From positions 62,001 through 126,000 of the forward strand of contig NZ_JACJTQ010000006.1 in assembly GCF_014698735.1 (NCBI RefSeq): DNA of 64,000 nt, read 5' to 3'. Positions within the stretch are counted from its first letter, which is position 1. The number at the start of each line of letters is the position of its first letter. This stretch comes from Anabaena catenula FACHB-362. Its GTDB lineage: Bacteria; Cyanobacteriota; Cyanobacteriia; Cyanobacteriales; Nostocaceae. The translations under genes and the position numbers were made by a program. Below are positions 27,316 to 36,075 of this stretch, in pieces. The notes under the pieces were generated by a model. The model ran no database searches. It was not told the origin of the DNA and saw only the letters and a list, made by a program, of their open reading frames with translations.

Positions 27316-28689
27316 ATGATAGGTAGGATCATTACAGGACGTTACAAAATCATCAAAAATATCGGACAGGGTGCATTTGGGACTACTTATTTAGCCATAG
27401 ATACCCAAATACCCCAACCTAATGAATGTATAGTTAAGCATTTTACACCATTAAGCACAGACCCGGAAGTCTTAAAAAAATCTAAGGTATTATTTGAACG
27501 GGAAGCTAAAACCCTAAAACAACTTGGTACACATCCACAAATACCCACACTTTTAGCGTATACCGAAGAAACTCCAGATTTTTTCATAATTCAAGAATAT
27601 ATAGAAGGACATGATTTAACGCAAGAATTACCTTCTGGTGTTCCTATCAGTGAAGATTTTGTCACTAAATTATTAACCGAAATTATTGAAGTATTAGTAA
27701 TTATTCATGCTCAAAATGTCATTCATCGAGACTTAAAACCCCAAAATATCAGAAGACGGAAAAAAGACAACAAAATTGTGATCATTGATTTTGGTGCAGT
27801 TAAAGAAATCGGCACTCAACAATTAGGAAATCAACAACCACAAACTGGTACAATTATTGGCACTCCTGGATATATACCACGAGAACAAGCAGACGGAAAT
27901 CCAGTATTTAGTAGTGATATCTATGCTGTGGGTATGATTGGTATTCAAGCTCTAACAGGCAAACATCCTATAAATTTACCAATAGATAGTCGCACAGGAA
28001 AAGTAATTTGGCGTAATGATGTTAAATTTAGTAATAAATTTGCAGATGTGTTAGATAAAATGGTGATTTCTCATCATCAAGACCGTTATCTAACTGCAAA
28101 ATCAGCATTAACAGCATTAGAAGAAATATCACATAAAAAATGGAAATTACCTAAAATTAATCCTCTAATTCTGAAAATTGCACCGATAGGATTAGTAATA
28201 GCAATTGCTATAATTCTGTTTTTACAACGTTCCATATCTGAATGTGGAGGAGAATTATCAACATATCAAAATAGTGAATATAATCTGACTATTAAATATC
28301 CCCAATGTTGGCAAAGAGACGACTCAACAGATCCAATTACTGGGAAAATATTAACATTTATTCAACAAAAACAAAATGCAAAATTGATTATCAGCAGTTC
28401 TGAATACTTAGGAACTTTAGATAATTATCAAAAAATTCATGTTGAGGATATAGAAAAGTATTTAGAAGCAGCAGAAATCATAGAACAAGATGCAACTATA
28501 GTTGGTAATAAACCAGGAAAGAAAATAATTTCTACAGGTAAAAATGGTAATGATAAAATTAAAAATATGTATGTGATGACATTAAGAGGAAATACAGCTT
28601 ATATGATTACCTATTCAGCGACAATAGATGATTATGATAGATTTTTACCAACAGCAGAAAAAATGATTCAATCTTTGGAAATTGATTAA
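27316..28689 (+). CDS. Transmembrane Ser/Thr protein kinase (Hanks type)
   Basis: A 457-residue bacterial eukaryotic-like kinase. The kinase domain (8-265) has G-loop GQGAFG (17-22), catalytic Lys41, HRDLKPQN (137-144), DFG (158-160) and activation-loop end GTPGYIPREQ. One membrane segment follows (about 280-298, IAPIGLVIAIAIILFLQ). The extracytoplasmic domain (300-457) resembles PsbP-like/DUF1795 domains. I start at ATG 27316, which has AAAGGG upstream; a GTG lies nine bases earlier. Its substrate and signal are unknown. The paired palindromes at 27228-27263 may regulate it. Confidence 0.9.
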   Translation: MIGRIITGRYKIIKNIGQGAFGTTYLAIDTQIPQPNECIVKHFTPLSTDPEVLKKSKVLFEREAKTLKQLGTHPQIPTLLAYTEETPDFFIIQEYIEGHDLTQELPSGVPISEDFVTKLLTEIIEVLVIIHAQNVIHRDLKPQNIRRRKKDNKIVIIDFGAVKEIGTQQLGNQQPQTGTIIGTPGYIPREQADGNPVFSSDIYAVGMIGIQALTGKHPINLPIDSRTGKVIWRNDVKFSNKFADVLDKMVISHHQDRYLTAKSALTALEEISHKKWKLPKINPLILKIAPIGLVIAIAIILFLQRSISECGGELSTYQNSEYNLTIKYPQCWQRDDSTDPITGKILTFIQQKQNAKLIISSSEYLGTLDNYQKIHVEDIEKYLEAAEIIEQDATIVGNKPGKKIISTGKNGNDKIKNMYVMTLRGNTAYMITYSATIDDYDRFLPTAEKMIQSLEID

Positions 28690-28697
28690 TTTAATTC

Positions 28698-28733
28698 CGT
28701 AGGTTGAATTGCACTGTCGCTTAACCCAACCTC
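28698..28733. repeat. Degenerate REP-like palindrome
   Basis: GTAGGTTG...TAACCCAACC, an imperfect hairpin downstream of the kinase gene. It resembles the REP palindromes that flank the RAYT gene at 59.6 kb. Confidence 0.45.
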
Positions 28734-28748
28734 CATTTTTAATTGAAT

Positions 28749-29408
28749 CTAAATTGTATCTGGGTCAATATTTAATTCCCGCAATTTTGCTGCTAAACTT
28801 TCTGCGGTTTCTTCTGGTGTAGGTACTAACTTTACTTCTGGTGTAAAATAGCGTAATAATCCGTCATGAATTCCCAAATATAAACCTAATTGTTCACTCC
28901 ATAAATGCCCTTTTTCATTTGCTGCTAGTGGTTGATATTTGCCATCTAATAAATGAAAACCTGCAAATTCTAATGTATAGGGGTCAAACCAAAAATAATC
29001 CGGTGTCCGAAAAGTATCTTGATAAAGTTGTTTTTTATATTCTCTATCTGTTTTTGCTGTTGTTGGTGAGAGAATTTCTAAAATTACATGAGGATATTTA
29101 CCATCTTCGTTCCACACTACCCAACTTTTACGGGTTTTCCGTTCTGTTCCTAAGACTACAAAAAAATCAGGGCCTCGGAAAAATTCTGATTTTTTCTGTT
29201 TAGGACTATAGTAAATGGTCAGATTTCCCGCTGCATAGAAATCATTTCTATCTTTCCATAACCATTCTAAACATTTTAACAGTAAGATTATTTGTCGTAG
29301 ATGTAGTTCTGTTTCCACGGGAGGTTCATCACTATATAAATCACTGGGAGGAAAAATTATATCTTCAGAGATGTTTTGTTCAGGTACTAATTCTTGAGTA
29401 ATCATCAT
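28749..29408 (-). CDS. Uma2-family putative PD-(D/E)XK endonuclease
   Basis: A 219-residue member of the Uma2 (DUF820) family, highly amplified in cyanobacteria and assigned to the PD-(D/E)XK nuclease fold. The core motifs are FRGPDFFVVLG (the Asp) and HVILEILSPTTAKTD (the Glu of the ExL variant), followed by the aromatic FDPYTLEFAGFHL strand. Biological role is unknown; mobility or restriction-like roles have been proposed for the family. The gene stands alone between two repeat-rich gaps. Confidence 0.85.
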   Translation of the reverse strand: MMITQELVPEQNISEDIIFPPSDLYSDEPPVETELHLRQIILLLKCLEWLWKDRNDFYAAGNLTIYYSPKQKKSEFFRGPDFFVVLGTERKTRKSWVVWNEDGKYPHVILEILSPTTAKTDREYKKQLYQDTFRTPDYFWFDPYTLEFAGFHLLDGKYQPLAANEKGHLWSEQLGLYLGIHDGLLRYFTPEVKLVPTPEETAESLAAKLRELNIDPDTI

Positions 29409-29453
29409 GATATGATACCAAGTAGTTATTTGTTTATTTTAACGTTTGAATGG

Positions 29454-29847
29454 TCAGAATCAGGATATCCAGGATTTTAGGATTGACAGGATTTTTATTA
29501 TCTAATTGTTGTTAAAAACCTCTTGACAATTTTTTCTAGTTTAGGTTATCATTAAATTATAATGGGAATCTGTGTCGGCATATAGGGTTAGATTTAAAAC
29601 TCACAGAGTCATAAAAAACAATCAATATCAAAAATCCTGGTAAAAAGATATCCAAATTCTGTTTTCATTCTCCTGAAGATTAATAAATAAAGTGAGAAAT
29701 CGGGGATCTAAAATCCTGTAAATCCTGATTCTGACAAATTTTAATCGTAGGTTTCACGCAAAGACGCAAAGACGCAAAGGAAAACAAGAAATTCAACAAT
29801 CACATCCTGAAAATCCTTAAATCCTGGATATCCTGATTCTGACAAAA
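29454..29847. repeat. Repeat-rich gap with inverted 40-bp AGGAT-type repeats
   Basis: TCAGAATCAGGATATCCAGG... (29456-29495) recurs inverted as ...CCTGGATATCCTGATTCTGA (29803-29847). A partial third copy lies near 29713-29735. An ACGCAAAGACGCAAAG tandem lies near 29757-29780. No gene is seen in this stretch. Confidence 0.75.
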
Positions 29848-31866
29848 TCACTGTTGTTGTAATTCTCTAATTGTATCTTGGGCTTTTTTCAACCATTCTT
29901 CATTACCACCCTGTTGCTGATATAATTTTACGGCTTGCTGTAAGTCAGATATTGCTTGAAACTTATTTCCTAAATCAGCAGAGGTAAGCCCTTTGTTGTG
30001 ATAAGCATAGGCATAGTTAGGATTAATCTTAATAGCTTGGTTGTAATCTGCTATTGCAGCTTGCTTATCTCCTAAAGCAGAACGCGCAAGTCCCCGGTTG
30101 TTGTAGGCATCGGCATTGTTAGGATTAATCTTAATAGCTTGGTTGTAATCTGCTATTGCAGCTTGATTGTCTCCTAAATCATAACGGGCAAGTCCCCGGT
30201 TGTAGTAGGCATTAGCATAGTTAGAATTAATCTTAATAGCTTGGTTGTAATCTGCTATTGCAGCTTGATTGTCTCCTAAATCATAACGGGCAAGCCCCCG
30301 GTTGTAGTAGGCATCGGCATAGTTAGGATTAATCTTAATAGCTTGGCTATAATCTGCTATTGCAGCTTGCTTATCTCCTAAATCATAACGGACAACTCCC
30401 CGGTTATAGTAGGCATCGGCATAGTTAGGATTAATCTTGATAGCTTGGCTATAATCTGCTATTGCAGCTTGCTTATCTCCTAAATCATAACGAGCAAGTC
30501 CCCTTCCTACGTAGGCATTAGCATAATTAGAATTAATCTTGATAGCTTGGTTGTAATCTGCTATTGCAGCTTGCTTATCTCCTAAATCATAACGAGCAAG
30601 CCCCCGGTTGTAGTAGCCTAAGGCATAGTTAGAATTAATCTTGATAGCTTGGTTGTAATCTGCTATTGCAGCTTGCTTATCTCCTAAATCAGAACGGGCA
30701 ATTCCCCGGTTGTTGTAGGCATCGGTATAGTTAGGATTAATCTTGATAGCTTGGTTGTAATCTGCTATTGCAGCTTGCTTATCTCCTAAATCAGAACGGG
30801 CAATTCCCCGGTTGTAGTAGGCTAGGGCATAGTTAGGATTAATCTTGATAGCTAGGGTGTAATCTGCTATAGCAGCTTGCTTATCTCCTAATTCATAACG
30901 GGTTTTTCCCCGGTTGATGTAGGCATCAGCATAGTTAGGATTAATCCTAATAGCTAGGGTGTAATCTGCTATTGCAGCTTGCTTATCTCCTAAATCAGAA
31001 CGGGCAATTCCCCGGTTGTAGTAGGATACATAATCACTAGTATCAAGTCTAATTGCTTCATTGTAAGCCACAATTGCCCCGCGATTGTCGCCTTTATTTT
31101 GCTTATCCAAACCCAAAGCAAAATAATCATCAGCCTTTAATCCCCCACCAGTCGGCACATCAGGAAAACGCACACCTGTATTTACCCCCAAGCGTGCCGA
31201 AATCCTAATGAAAGTATTAATAGGAACACCAGCATATCTTCCTGTTTTCGATTCTCCCTCAATTTCCGTCCTCCCATGAATACCTATCAACTCACCTTGT
31301 TGATTCAGCACTGGTCCCCCACTCATACCGCCCAGAGTAGGATTAGTATAAAATAAATTATAACCACCATCCACCCTCACCTGAGTTGCATTAGCAGAAA
31401 CTTGCCCATCACGACATTCATAAAGAGACACGGGAATACTACCAGTTTTAGCCGGAAACCCACCAATATAAACATTATCCCGACGTTGAACTACATCAGA
31501 ATTACCCAACTTAGCAACTTGATAACTTCTGCTACTATTAAACTGCAACATCGCTAAATCTATACCAGTTCCCAGGGGTTTGACATTTTGAACATTAACA
31601 GGATAACGTTGTCCATCTGGGGTGACAATTGCATATTGTGAACTGGGATTTCTAAAATTGTGAAAAGCCGTGAGAACAGTATAAGTATTCCCATCACGTT
31701 GAATCAAAGTTCCCGAACCAGGGGCTTTACTATCAATTAAAACCGTGATTTTTTCCGCTATTTCATCTACTTCTTTACTGCATGATAAACCCTGTGCTGT
31801 TGCTGGTTGAGTCAGGGTGATAGAGGTGAGGATAAATAAGGTGGGGATAGTGTATTTATAGTTCAT
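29848..31866 (-). CDS. Secreted trypsin-like serine protease with TPR array
   Basis: A 672-residue exported protein: signal peptide (1-24, cleavage after ATA), trypsin-like domain (about 30-230) with catalytic His in VLTAFHNF, Asp in GIDLAMLQF and Ser in GGMSGGPV. It is followed by 12 tetratricopeptide units (about 245-645). Ten of the units are almost identical 34-residue copies built on YNRGLARYDLGDKQAAIADY, also near-identical in DNA, so the array has recently expanded or is homogenised by recombination. The TPRs presumably present partner proteins to the protease in the periplasm. A second protease gene of the same type lies just upstream. Confidence 0.88.
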   Translation of the reverse strand: MNYKYTIPTLFILTSITLTQPATAQGLSCSKEVDEIAEKITVLIDSKAPGSGTLIQRDGNTYTVLTAFHNFRNPSSQYAIVTPDGQRYPVNVQNVKPLGTGIDLAMLQFNSSRSYQVAKLGNSDVVQRRDNVYIGGFPAKTGSIPVSLYECRDGQVSANATQVRVDGGYNLFYTNPTLGGMSGGPVLNQQGELIGIHGRTEIEGESKTGRYAGVPINTFIRISARLGVNTGVRFPDVPTGGGLKADDYFALGLDKQNKGDNRGAIVAYNEAIRLDTSDYVSYYNRGIARSDLGDKQAAIADYTLAIRINPNYADAYINRGKTRYELGDKQAAIADYTLAIKINPNYALAYYNRGIARSDLGDKQAAIADYNQAIKINPNYTDAYNNRGIARSDLGDKQAAIADYNQAIKINSNYALGYYNRGLARYDLGDKQAAIADYNQAIKINSNYANAYVGRGLARYDLGDKQAAIADYSQAIKINPNYADAYYNRGVVRYDLGDKQAAIADYSQAIKINPNYADAYYNRGLARYDLGDNQAAIADYNQAIKINSNYANAYYNRGLARYDLGDNQAAIADYNQAIKINPNNADAYNNRGLARSALGDKQAAIADYNQAIKINPNYAYAYHNKGLTSADLGNKFQAISDLQQAVKLYQQQGGNEEWLKKAQDTIRELQQQ

Positions 31867-31904
31867 GTTGAGATTTTTGTATATATTTTATTGATTTATT
31901 GTTT

Positions 31905-32100
31905 ATTCTCGTTCCCTGGCTCTGCCGGGGAATGCTATATATGAGGCTCTGCCTCTATGATTTTACATTGTTTAACTTGTTTTGAGGAATACTATGTATG
32001 AGGTTCTGCCTCTATGATTTTACATTGTTTAACTTGTTTTGAGGCAGAGCCTCACGTTCTGCATTCCCAGTCGGAGACTAGGAACGAGACAGGGGAGACT
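31905..32100. repeat. Tandem repeat with GAGGC/GCCTC hairpins
   Basis: A unit of about 75 bases (ATGAGGCTCTGCCTCTATGA...TTGTTTTGAG) is repeated twice and flanked by CGTTCCCTGGC... and ...GGGAACGAG palindromes. The right end runs into the 3' end of the next protease gene. Such GTTCCC/GGGAAC palindromes are dispersed repeats of filamentous cyanobacteria. Confidence 0.75.
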
Positions 32101-32908
32101 GGGAACGAGAAGAATAAGAAGGGGAAGGTTTGAGTTTGTCTATAGGAACAGCCCAACTTAAACGCACTATTTGTTGATGTAATGTTTCTGCTGTGGGTGT
32201 ACCATCAATAAAGACGCTGGGAGTATCCCAAATCGGATAGGCGTGCATTCCATTGACACCGATTAACTCACCATGTTTATTTAATAACGCTCCCCCACTC
32301 ATGCCTTTTTCTAGTTGGTTTGTATATCCTATTTGATATCCTCTTTCTAAAGCTTTTTCTAGCACCAAAGCTATTTTTCCGGTTGTTAATTTTAGGTTTT
32401 GAACTGCGTTTTCTTCCTTAGCAGGAAAACCCGCAACAAATACTTCATCTCCTCTTTTTGGTTGTTTACCAATAGTGGCTACAGAATAAGTTTTACTGCT
32501 GGAAAATTGCAATATGATTAAATCATATTTTGCCAAGTTCGCTTTTTTCAATACTTCGGCTTTATATACTTTTCCGTCTGGAGTTACTATTTTATAAGGT
32601 GGTTCGTCTGCTTCTAAAACATGGGCATTTGTTAATATTGTATAAATATTCCTTTGTTTTTTTAGCAAAATTCCTGAACCTAGAAACTCAGTTGATAGCA
32701 CTTTCACTGTAATAGCTGCTGCTTGCTGTTTTAGCTGTGGTGGAGAAAGTTCGGTTAGCGGTTTATCAAAATTCCACTTTTCAGCATAAACACTAAGGTT
32801 TGCGGTTGACGCTGGAAGCATGATAGATAAACCACTAACAAAGATAATTAATTTGATGATGTTAAAATCAGGCAACTTCAAAGGATGTAATGGTTTATTT
32901 TTGCTCAC
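32078..32908 (-). CDS. Trypsin-like serine protease
   Basis: A 276-residue protease with an N-terminal hydrophobic anchor or signal segment (about 18-45), catalytic His in ILTNAHVLE, Asp in KYDLIILQF and Ser in KGMSGGALL. It is close in build to the protease domain of the TPR protein next door but lacks TPRs. The last 15 residues (PSYSSRSQSPLSRS) are encoded by the dispersed repeat at 31905-32100, so the natural C terminus has probably been replaced. Its start overlaps the COP23-like gene by 14 bases, indicating co-translation. Confidence 0.85.
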   Translation of the reverse strand: MSKNKPLHPLKLPDFNIIKLIIFVSGLSIMLPASTANLSVYAEKWNFDKPLTELSPPQLKQQAAAITVKVLSTEFLGSGILLKKQRNIYTILTNAHVLEADEPPYKIVTPDGKVYKAEVLKKANLAKYDLIILQFSSSKTYSVATIGKQPKRGDEVFVAGFPAKEENAVQNLKLTTGKIALVLEKALERGYQIGYTNQLEKGMSGGALLNKHGELIGVNGMHAYPIWDTPSVFIDGTPTAETLHQQIVRLSWAVPIDKLKPSPSYSSRSQSPLSRS

Positions 32909-33419
32909 CTTCTAAATTATTCAAGTAGATATCAAAATCAAATATGGTATCTTCAGGATTACCATTTTGGGTTTCAATTTTTCCCTTAGCCAAGGCACGA
33001 CTGTTAAATAGTCTGTTAGCTACTGCTTTTCTATTTGCACCCGGTTTGAGAGTAAATAGTATATTCCCACTGTTACAGACTGTATTAGAGTCAATTCCAG
33101 AGCAAATTACAGGTTGACTGTTAACTATCCCAGTGGTGATTTTTTTGAGTGTGCCGTTTTCGTAACTTCTCTGAAATCTTGATGATACTTCCTGACAGCG
33201 GTTTTTAGGATTATAAGGTGCGGGAAAGTCTGTTGATGTCCACTTCATAACGGGGTATCTTCTACCGTCTTCTGTACGGGCAAAGGTGAAATATTCACCG
33301 CTACTTCTGCCACAATAGAATGTAGTGCCTCTGGCGTAGCTAGGTTGACTGATGGTTGCGGTGGTGGCTAACGCCATCAAAGATGCGAAAATAAAGGTTG
33401 TTGATAATCTCTGTTTCAT
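32895..33419 (-). CDS. COP23-domain secreted protein
   Basis: A 174-residue protein with a signal peptide (1-29, ending SYARG) and a mature domain with four cysteines (in FYCGRSS, NRCQEV, VICSGI and TVCNSG). The RYPVMKW and NRCQEVSSRF elements match the COP23 family, named after a membrane-associated circadian protein of Cyanothece. Its function is unknown. It is the first gene of a coupled pair with the protease at 32078-32908. COP23-like genes next to trypsin-like proteases suggest a shared periplasmic role. Confidence 0.8.
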   Translation of the reverse strand: MKQRLSTTFIFASLMALATTATISQPSYARGTTFYCGRSSGEYFTFARTEDGRRYPVMKWTSTDFPAPYNPKNRCQEVSSRFQRSYENGTLKKITTGIVNSQPVICSGIDSNTVCNSGNILFTLKPGANRKAVANRLFNSRALAKGKIETQNGNPEDTIFDFDIYLNNLEGEQK

Positions 33420-33549
33420 TCTAGTTTTATTGTTTACAGTAATTTTTATGTATTGATATCACAATCCAAGGTAATGTCTTTCTTTGCGTCTTTGCTCCTC
33501 TGCGCGAAACTTCATTTTATGCAAATATCTCTAATTCTTATAGTATAAA

Positions 33550-34347
33550 TTAGCAAGACTGCAAAAACAAGACGTGTAGGGTATCTTGCCAGTTAATCTG
33601 CAATTGCGTATGTGCATTACCGCTATTGATCGCAATTTCTAACCAACCGTGACTACCAACTAAAGCTAAAGCTTCCCCAACTTGTACATCACTGTAGGTT
33701 TCACATCCCGGTATTGTTAAATCTGCTACTTTCACACTCCAGGTTTTCCCTTGTACATAACTACCAGGAATATTGCTGACTAAATTACCAAAATAATCTA
33801 TATATTGAATACAACCTGCTACACCTGTTGTTGTCTCGTAGCATTCGTCAATATCTAATTTTACCAAAGTTGCAGGATTGATTTCCTTTCCTAATTCTTG
33901 CAAAGATACACCACTTGCAATATGCGCTGCTACTGGTGCAAAGATATCTCTACCGTGAAAGGTGCTGCTAGGTTGGGATGTGCGCCAATAGTTAAGATTT
34001 GTAAGCTCTACTGCTGTAATAACCTGATTTTTGCTGGTTATGCCACTAAAAATGCCGTTATCGGGGCCAACAAGAAAACCTTGAGCTAATTTTACAGCGA
34101 TCGCTCTCCTTTGACTACCCACCCCCGGATCTACCACTGCTAAATGTACTGTACCAATGGGGAAATAGGGATAAGCATTCATCAAGCAAAACCTTGCTGC
34201 GGTGACGTTTTGGGGGGTAATCTGGTGCGTCAAGTCTACTAACTTCAAATCTGGATTAATTTGAGCAATAACACCCTTCATTACCCCAACATACACATCG
34301 TTATTGCCGAAATCGCTTAATAAAGTCAGGATTTTTGATTGGCTCAT
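33550..34347 (-). CDS. SAM hydroxide adenosyltransferase (DUF62 family)
   Basis: A 265-residue enzyme expected to hydrolyse S-adenosylmethionine to adenosine and methionine with an activated water. Family motifs are LLSDFGNNDVYVGVMKG, VVDPGVGSQRRAI, VGPDNGIFS and STFHGRDIFAPVAAH, followed by a C-terminal beta-barrel with YIDYFGNLVSNI. I start at the internal ATG 34347 (MSQSKILTLLSDFG), since the five earlier residues are not family-like. The gene is divergent from the PirA-like gene. Why cells destroy SAM is not known. Confidence 0.85.
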   Translation of the reverse strand: MSQSKILTLLSDFGNNDVYVGVMKGVIAQINPDLKLVDLTHQITPQNVTAARFCLMNAYPYFPIGTVHLAVVDPGVGSQRRAIAVKLAQGFLVGPDNGIFSGITSKNQVITAVELTNLNYWRTSQPSSTFHGRDIFAPVAAHIASGVSLQELGKEINPATLVKLDIDECYETTTGVAGCIQYIDYFGNLVSNIPGSYVQGKTWSVKVADLTIPGCETYSDVQVGEALALVGSHGWLEIAINSGNAHTQLQINWQDTLHVLFLQSC

Positions 34348-34399
34348 TTGCTGATGAAACAAGGCTTGACTATTAATATATATTTCAATATAATTTTCT

Positions 34400-34413
34400 G
34401 TAACAACAGTTAC
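34400..34413. promoter_or_regulatory. NtcA-binding site
   Basis: GTAACAACAGTTAC fits the NtcA consensus GTA-N8-TAC exactly and extends to the palindrome TGTAAC-N4-GTTACA. It lies 59 bases before the 51-codon gene at 34473 and upstream of the divergent SAM hydrolase. A TATAAA-like box follows 17 bases downstream, rather closer than the standard 20-24 spacing. Confidence 0.7.
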
Positions 34414-34472
34414 AAAATATGAGTTATGTTATAAACACATGACATAAAAATAAACATAAAGGAGTTATCGCT

Positions 34473-34628
34473 ATGAGTAGTAATAGACTACAAGCAGTTC
34501 AAAAAGCCGAAGAAGCTCACAGACAGAACATTCAAAAAAGTCTAGAACATCGCTTGGAAGTAGCTAGAGCCAAGTCTGACGAAAAGCTAGTTCGACAGTT
34601 GGAAGCAGAGATGGCTTCTTATCGCTAA
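34473..34628 (+). CDS. Small charged protein, PirA-like (PII-interacting regulator) candidate
   Basis: A 51-residue helical, highly charged protein: MSSNRLQAVQKAEEAHRQ, then QKSLEHRLEVARAKSDEK and LVRQLEAEMASYR. A strong Shine-Dalgarno AAAGGAG stands 8 bases before ATG, and a hairpin terminator follows, so this is a complete monocistronic gene. Length and the QHRLEVARA-like core resemble, from memory, PirA of Synechocystis, which binds PII and controls arginine synthesis and is NtcA-regulated. The perfect NtcA box upstream supports a nitrogen-control role. I have no alignment to prove the identity. Confidence 0.6.
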   Translation: MSSNRLQAVQKAEEAHRQNIQKSLEHRLEVARAKSDEKLVRQLEAEMASYR

Positions 34629-34664
34629 TATTAAGTTTTCAATGTTCATAGTTGTGTTGTGTGT

Positions 34665-34687
34665 AAACCTGCGTGAGCGGGTTTTTT
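34665..34687 (+). terminator. Rho-independent terminator after the 51-codon gene
   Basis: AAACCTGC and GCGGGTTT pair (8 bp with one G-T) around a GTGA loop, followed by a run of six T. It is 37 bases after the stop codon. Confidence 0.8.
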
Positions 34688-34690
34688 GTT

Positions 34691-34960
34691 GAGCTTTTTT
34701 TGATCACTCAGAGTCACTTCAGAAGAACGCAAGAGTGTGTTGTCAAAAAATGAAGCTGAAAAGGAAAAAGAGATTTTTATACTAAAAACGGTTGGAAACT
34801 TTACTTTTAAACGCAGAGGTTCGCTGAGGTAAACGCAAAGTGACGCAGAGTTTTTATGGGAGTTTTCGCTTTGAATTTTGTTATCCTCATAAAGTCGAGA
34901 TATTAACCGTTTGTAGTATGGTTCTTTCCTTTTCTCTTCCCCCTTCCCCTTCTTTTAGTA
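34691..34960. other. Gene-free stretch with ACGCAGAG repeats
   Basis: Apart from an ACGCAGAGGTTCGCTGAGG-type dispersed repeat near 34810-34850, nothing is recognised here. Confidence 0.5.
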
Positions 34961-35050
34961 ATATCAAGTCCAGCTAATTGCTTATCAAAAAAAACTCACC
35001 GCGTCCCCGTGCGGTTCCTTAATGATAAGTATTCAACTGGACACGATATC
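34961..35050. repeat. MITE-like element, copy 2 (about 90 bp)
   Basis: ATATCAAGTCCAGCTAATTG at one end and CAACTGGACACGATATC at the other are imperfect inverted repeats of about 28 bases. The centre contains CCGCGTCCCCGTGCGGTTCC. This is the reverse complement of the element at 18062-18151, clearly homologous but diverged, and it abuts the gatC stop codon. Confidence 0.65.
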
Positions 35051-35056
35051 AGCAGT

Positions 35057-35347
35057 TTACTCAGCATTCAGAATTTTGGGGACTTTGAAAAAATCGCCTT
35101 CCTGTTGAGGTGCGCTGCTGAGGATGGCTTCTCTATCAGGATAGGGCTGTAACTTATCCTCTCTTGTCACATTGCTGACATCAATAGCTCTGGTTGTTGG
35201 CAGTACATCTGTGACATCAAGTTCACTGAGTTGTTCGACATACTCCAAAATACTACCCAATTGGGTGGTGAATTTCTCTTCCTCGTCAGGTGTCAATTCT
35301 AACCGAGCGAGATTAGCGACTTTGCGAACTTGTTGACGATCAATCAT
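35057..35347 (-). CDS. gatC: Asp-tRNA(Asn)/Glu-tRNA(Gln) amidotransferase subunit C
   Basis: A 96-residue GatC, which braces GatA in the GatCAB complex that amidates Glu-tRNA(Gln). The N terminus [20 protein letters not shown] and the Pro-rich belt ending FFKVPKIL are the standard family features, and the length is normal. In this window gatA and gatB are absent, as usual for cyanobacteria, where gat genes are scattered. It is on the same strand as ycf3, 72 bases downstream of it. Confidence 0.95.
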   Translation of the reverse strand: MIDRQQVRKVANLARLELTPDEEEKFTTQLGSILEYVEQLSELDVTDVLPTTRAIDVSNVTREDKLQPYPDREAILSSAPQQEGDFFKVPKILNAE

Positions 35348-35419
35348 AGTTTAGTAATTAGTAATTAGTCATTAGTCATTAGTCATTAGTAAATTACTGA
35401 AGACCAATGACTAATGTGG

Positions 35420-35941
35420 TTAAAAGAATACGTCAATTTGCGATCGCCCAGTGGTTTTTAACCAGTTTTGAGCTTCAATGTAATTATTGGGAGCCATGCG
35501 AATTGCTCTAATCCAATAATCTGCGGCTTGGTCAAAAAGTGCTTCTCCAGCGTCGTTATCGCCCTCTTCTTTAGCCTTTTCGCCTTGAAAATGATAAATC
35601 ACAGCGATGTTATTCAAAGCTTGGGGTAGACGAGGATTTAACTCAATAGCCTGGTGATAGTATTCTAAAGCTTTTTTGTGGTCGCCATTACTAGCGTAAA
35701 TCAGCCCCATATTGTAGAGAATATAACTCTGATCATTGGAGTCTTCCTCTAGTGTGAGAGCTTCTTCATAGTAATCCAGTGCTTCAGCATATTCGCCTTC
35801 TGCCTGGGCTGACATCCCATCTCGGTAATAGACAAATGCTTCTTTAGCTTTTCTGTTAGCTGGTAGCAGTTTGAGGATCAAATCTGCCATGACGGTAAAG
35901 GATTTGTCAACAAAGTTATCGTTTTTCTGTGTTCTTGGCAT
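35420..35941 (-). CDS. ycf3: Photosystem I assembly protein Ycf3
   Basis: A 173-residue chaperone at the stromal or cytoplasmic face of thylakoids that helps join PsaA and PsaB. It has three tetratricopeptide units (about 35-70, 71-104 and 119-150: [51 protein letters not shown]). The opening [20 protein letters not shown] and the ending [13 protein letters not shown] are near-invariant in the family. Complete. This gene is a good marker that the host is a photosynthetic cyanobacterium. Confidence 0.97.
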   Translation of the reverse strand: MPRTQKNDNFVDKSFTVMADLILKLLPANRKAKEAFVYYRDGMSAQAEGEYAEALDYYEEALTLEEDSNDQSYILYNMGLIYASNGDHKKALEYYHQAIELNPRLPQALNNIAVIYHFQGEKAKEEGDNDAGEALFDQAADYWIRAIRMAPNNYIEAQNWLKTTGRSQIDVFF

Positions 35942-36075
35942 ATTTGCCTCTGTGTTGGCTCAAATGAAGCAGACTTTGTTTAGTAACTAATTCTTTGCGA
36001 CTGGTATTTGACAATCAGCAACTGCTCCATAGTTAATTTAACTGATTTATGGGCAGTTCTCATCTTTTGGAAGTT

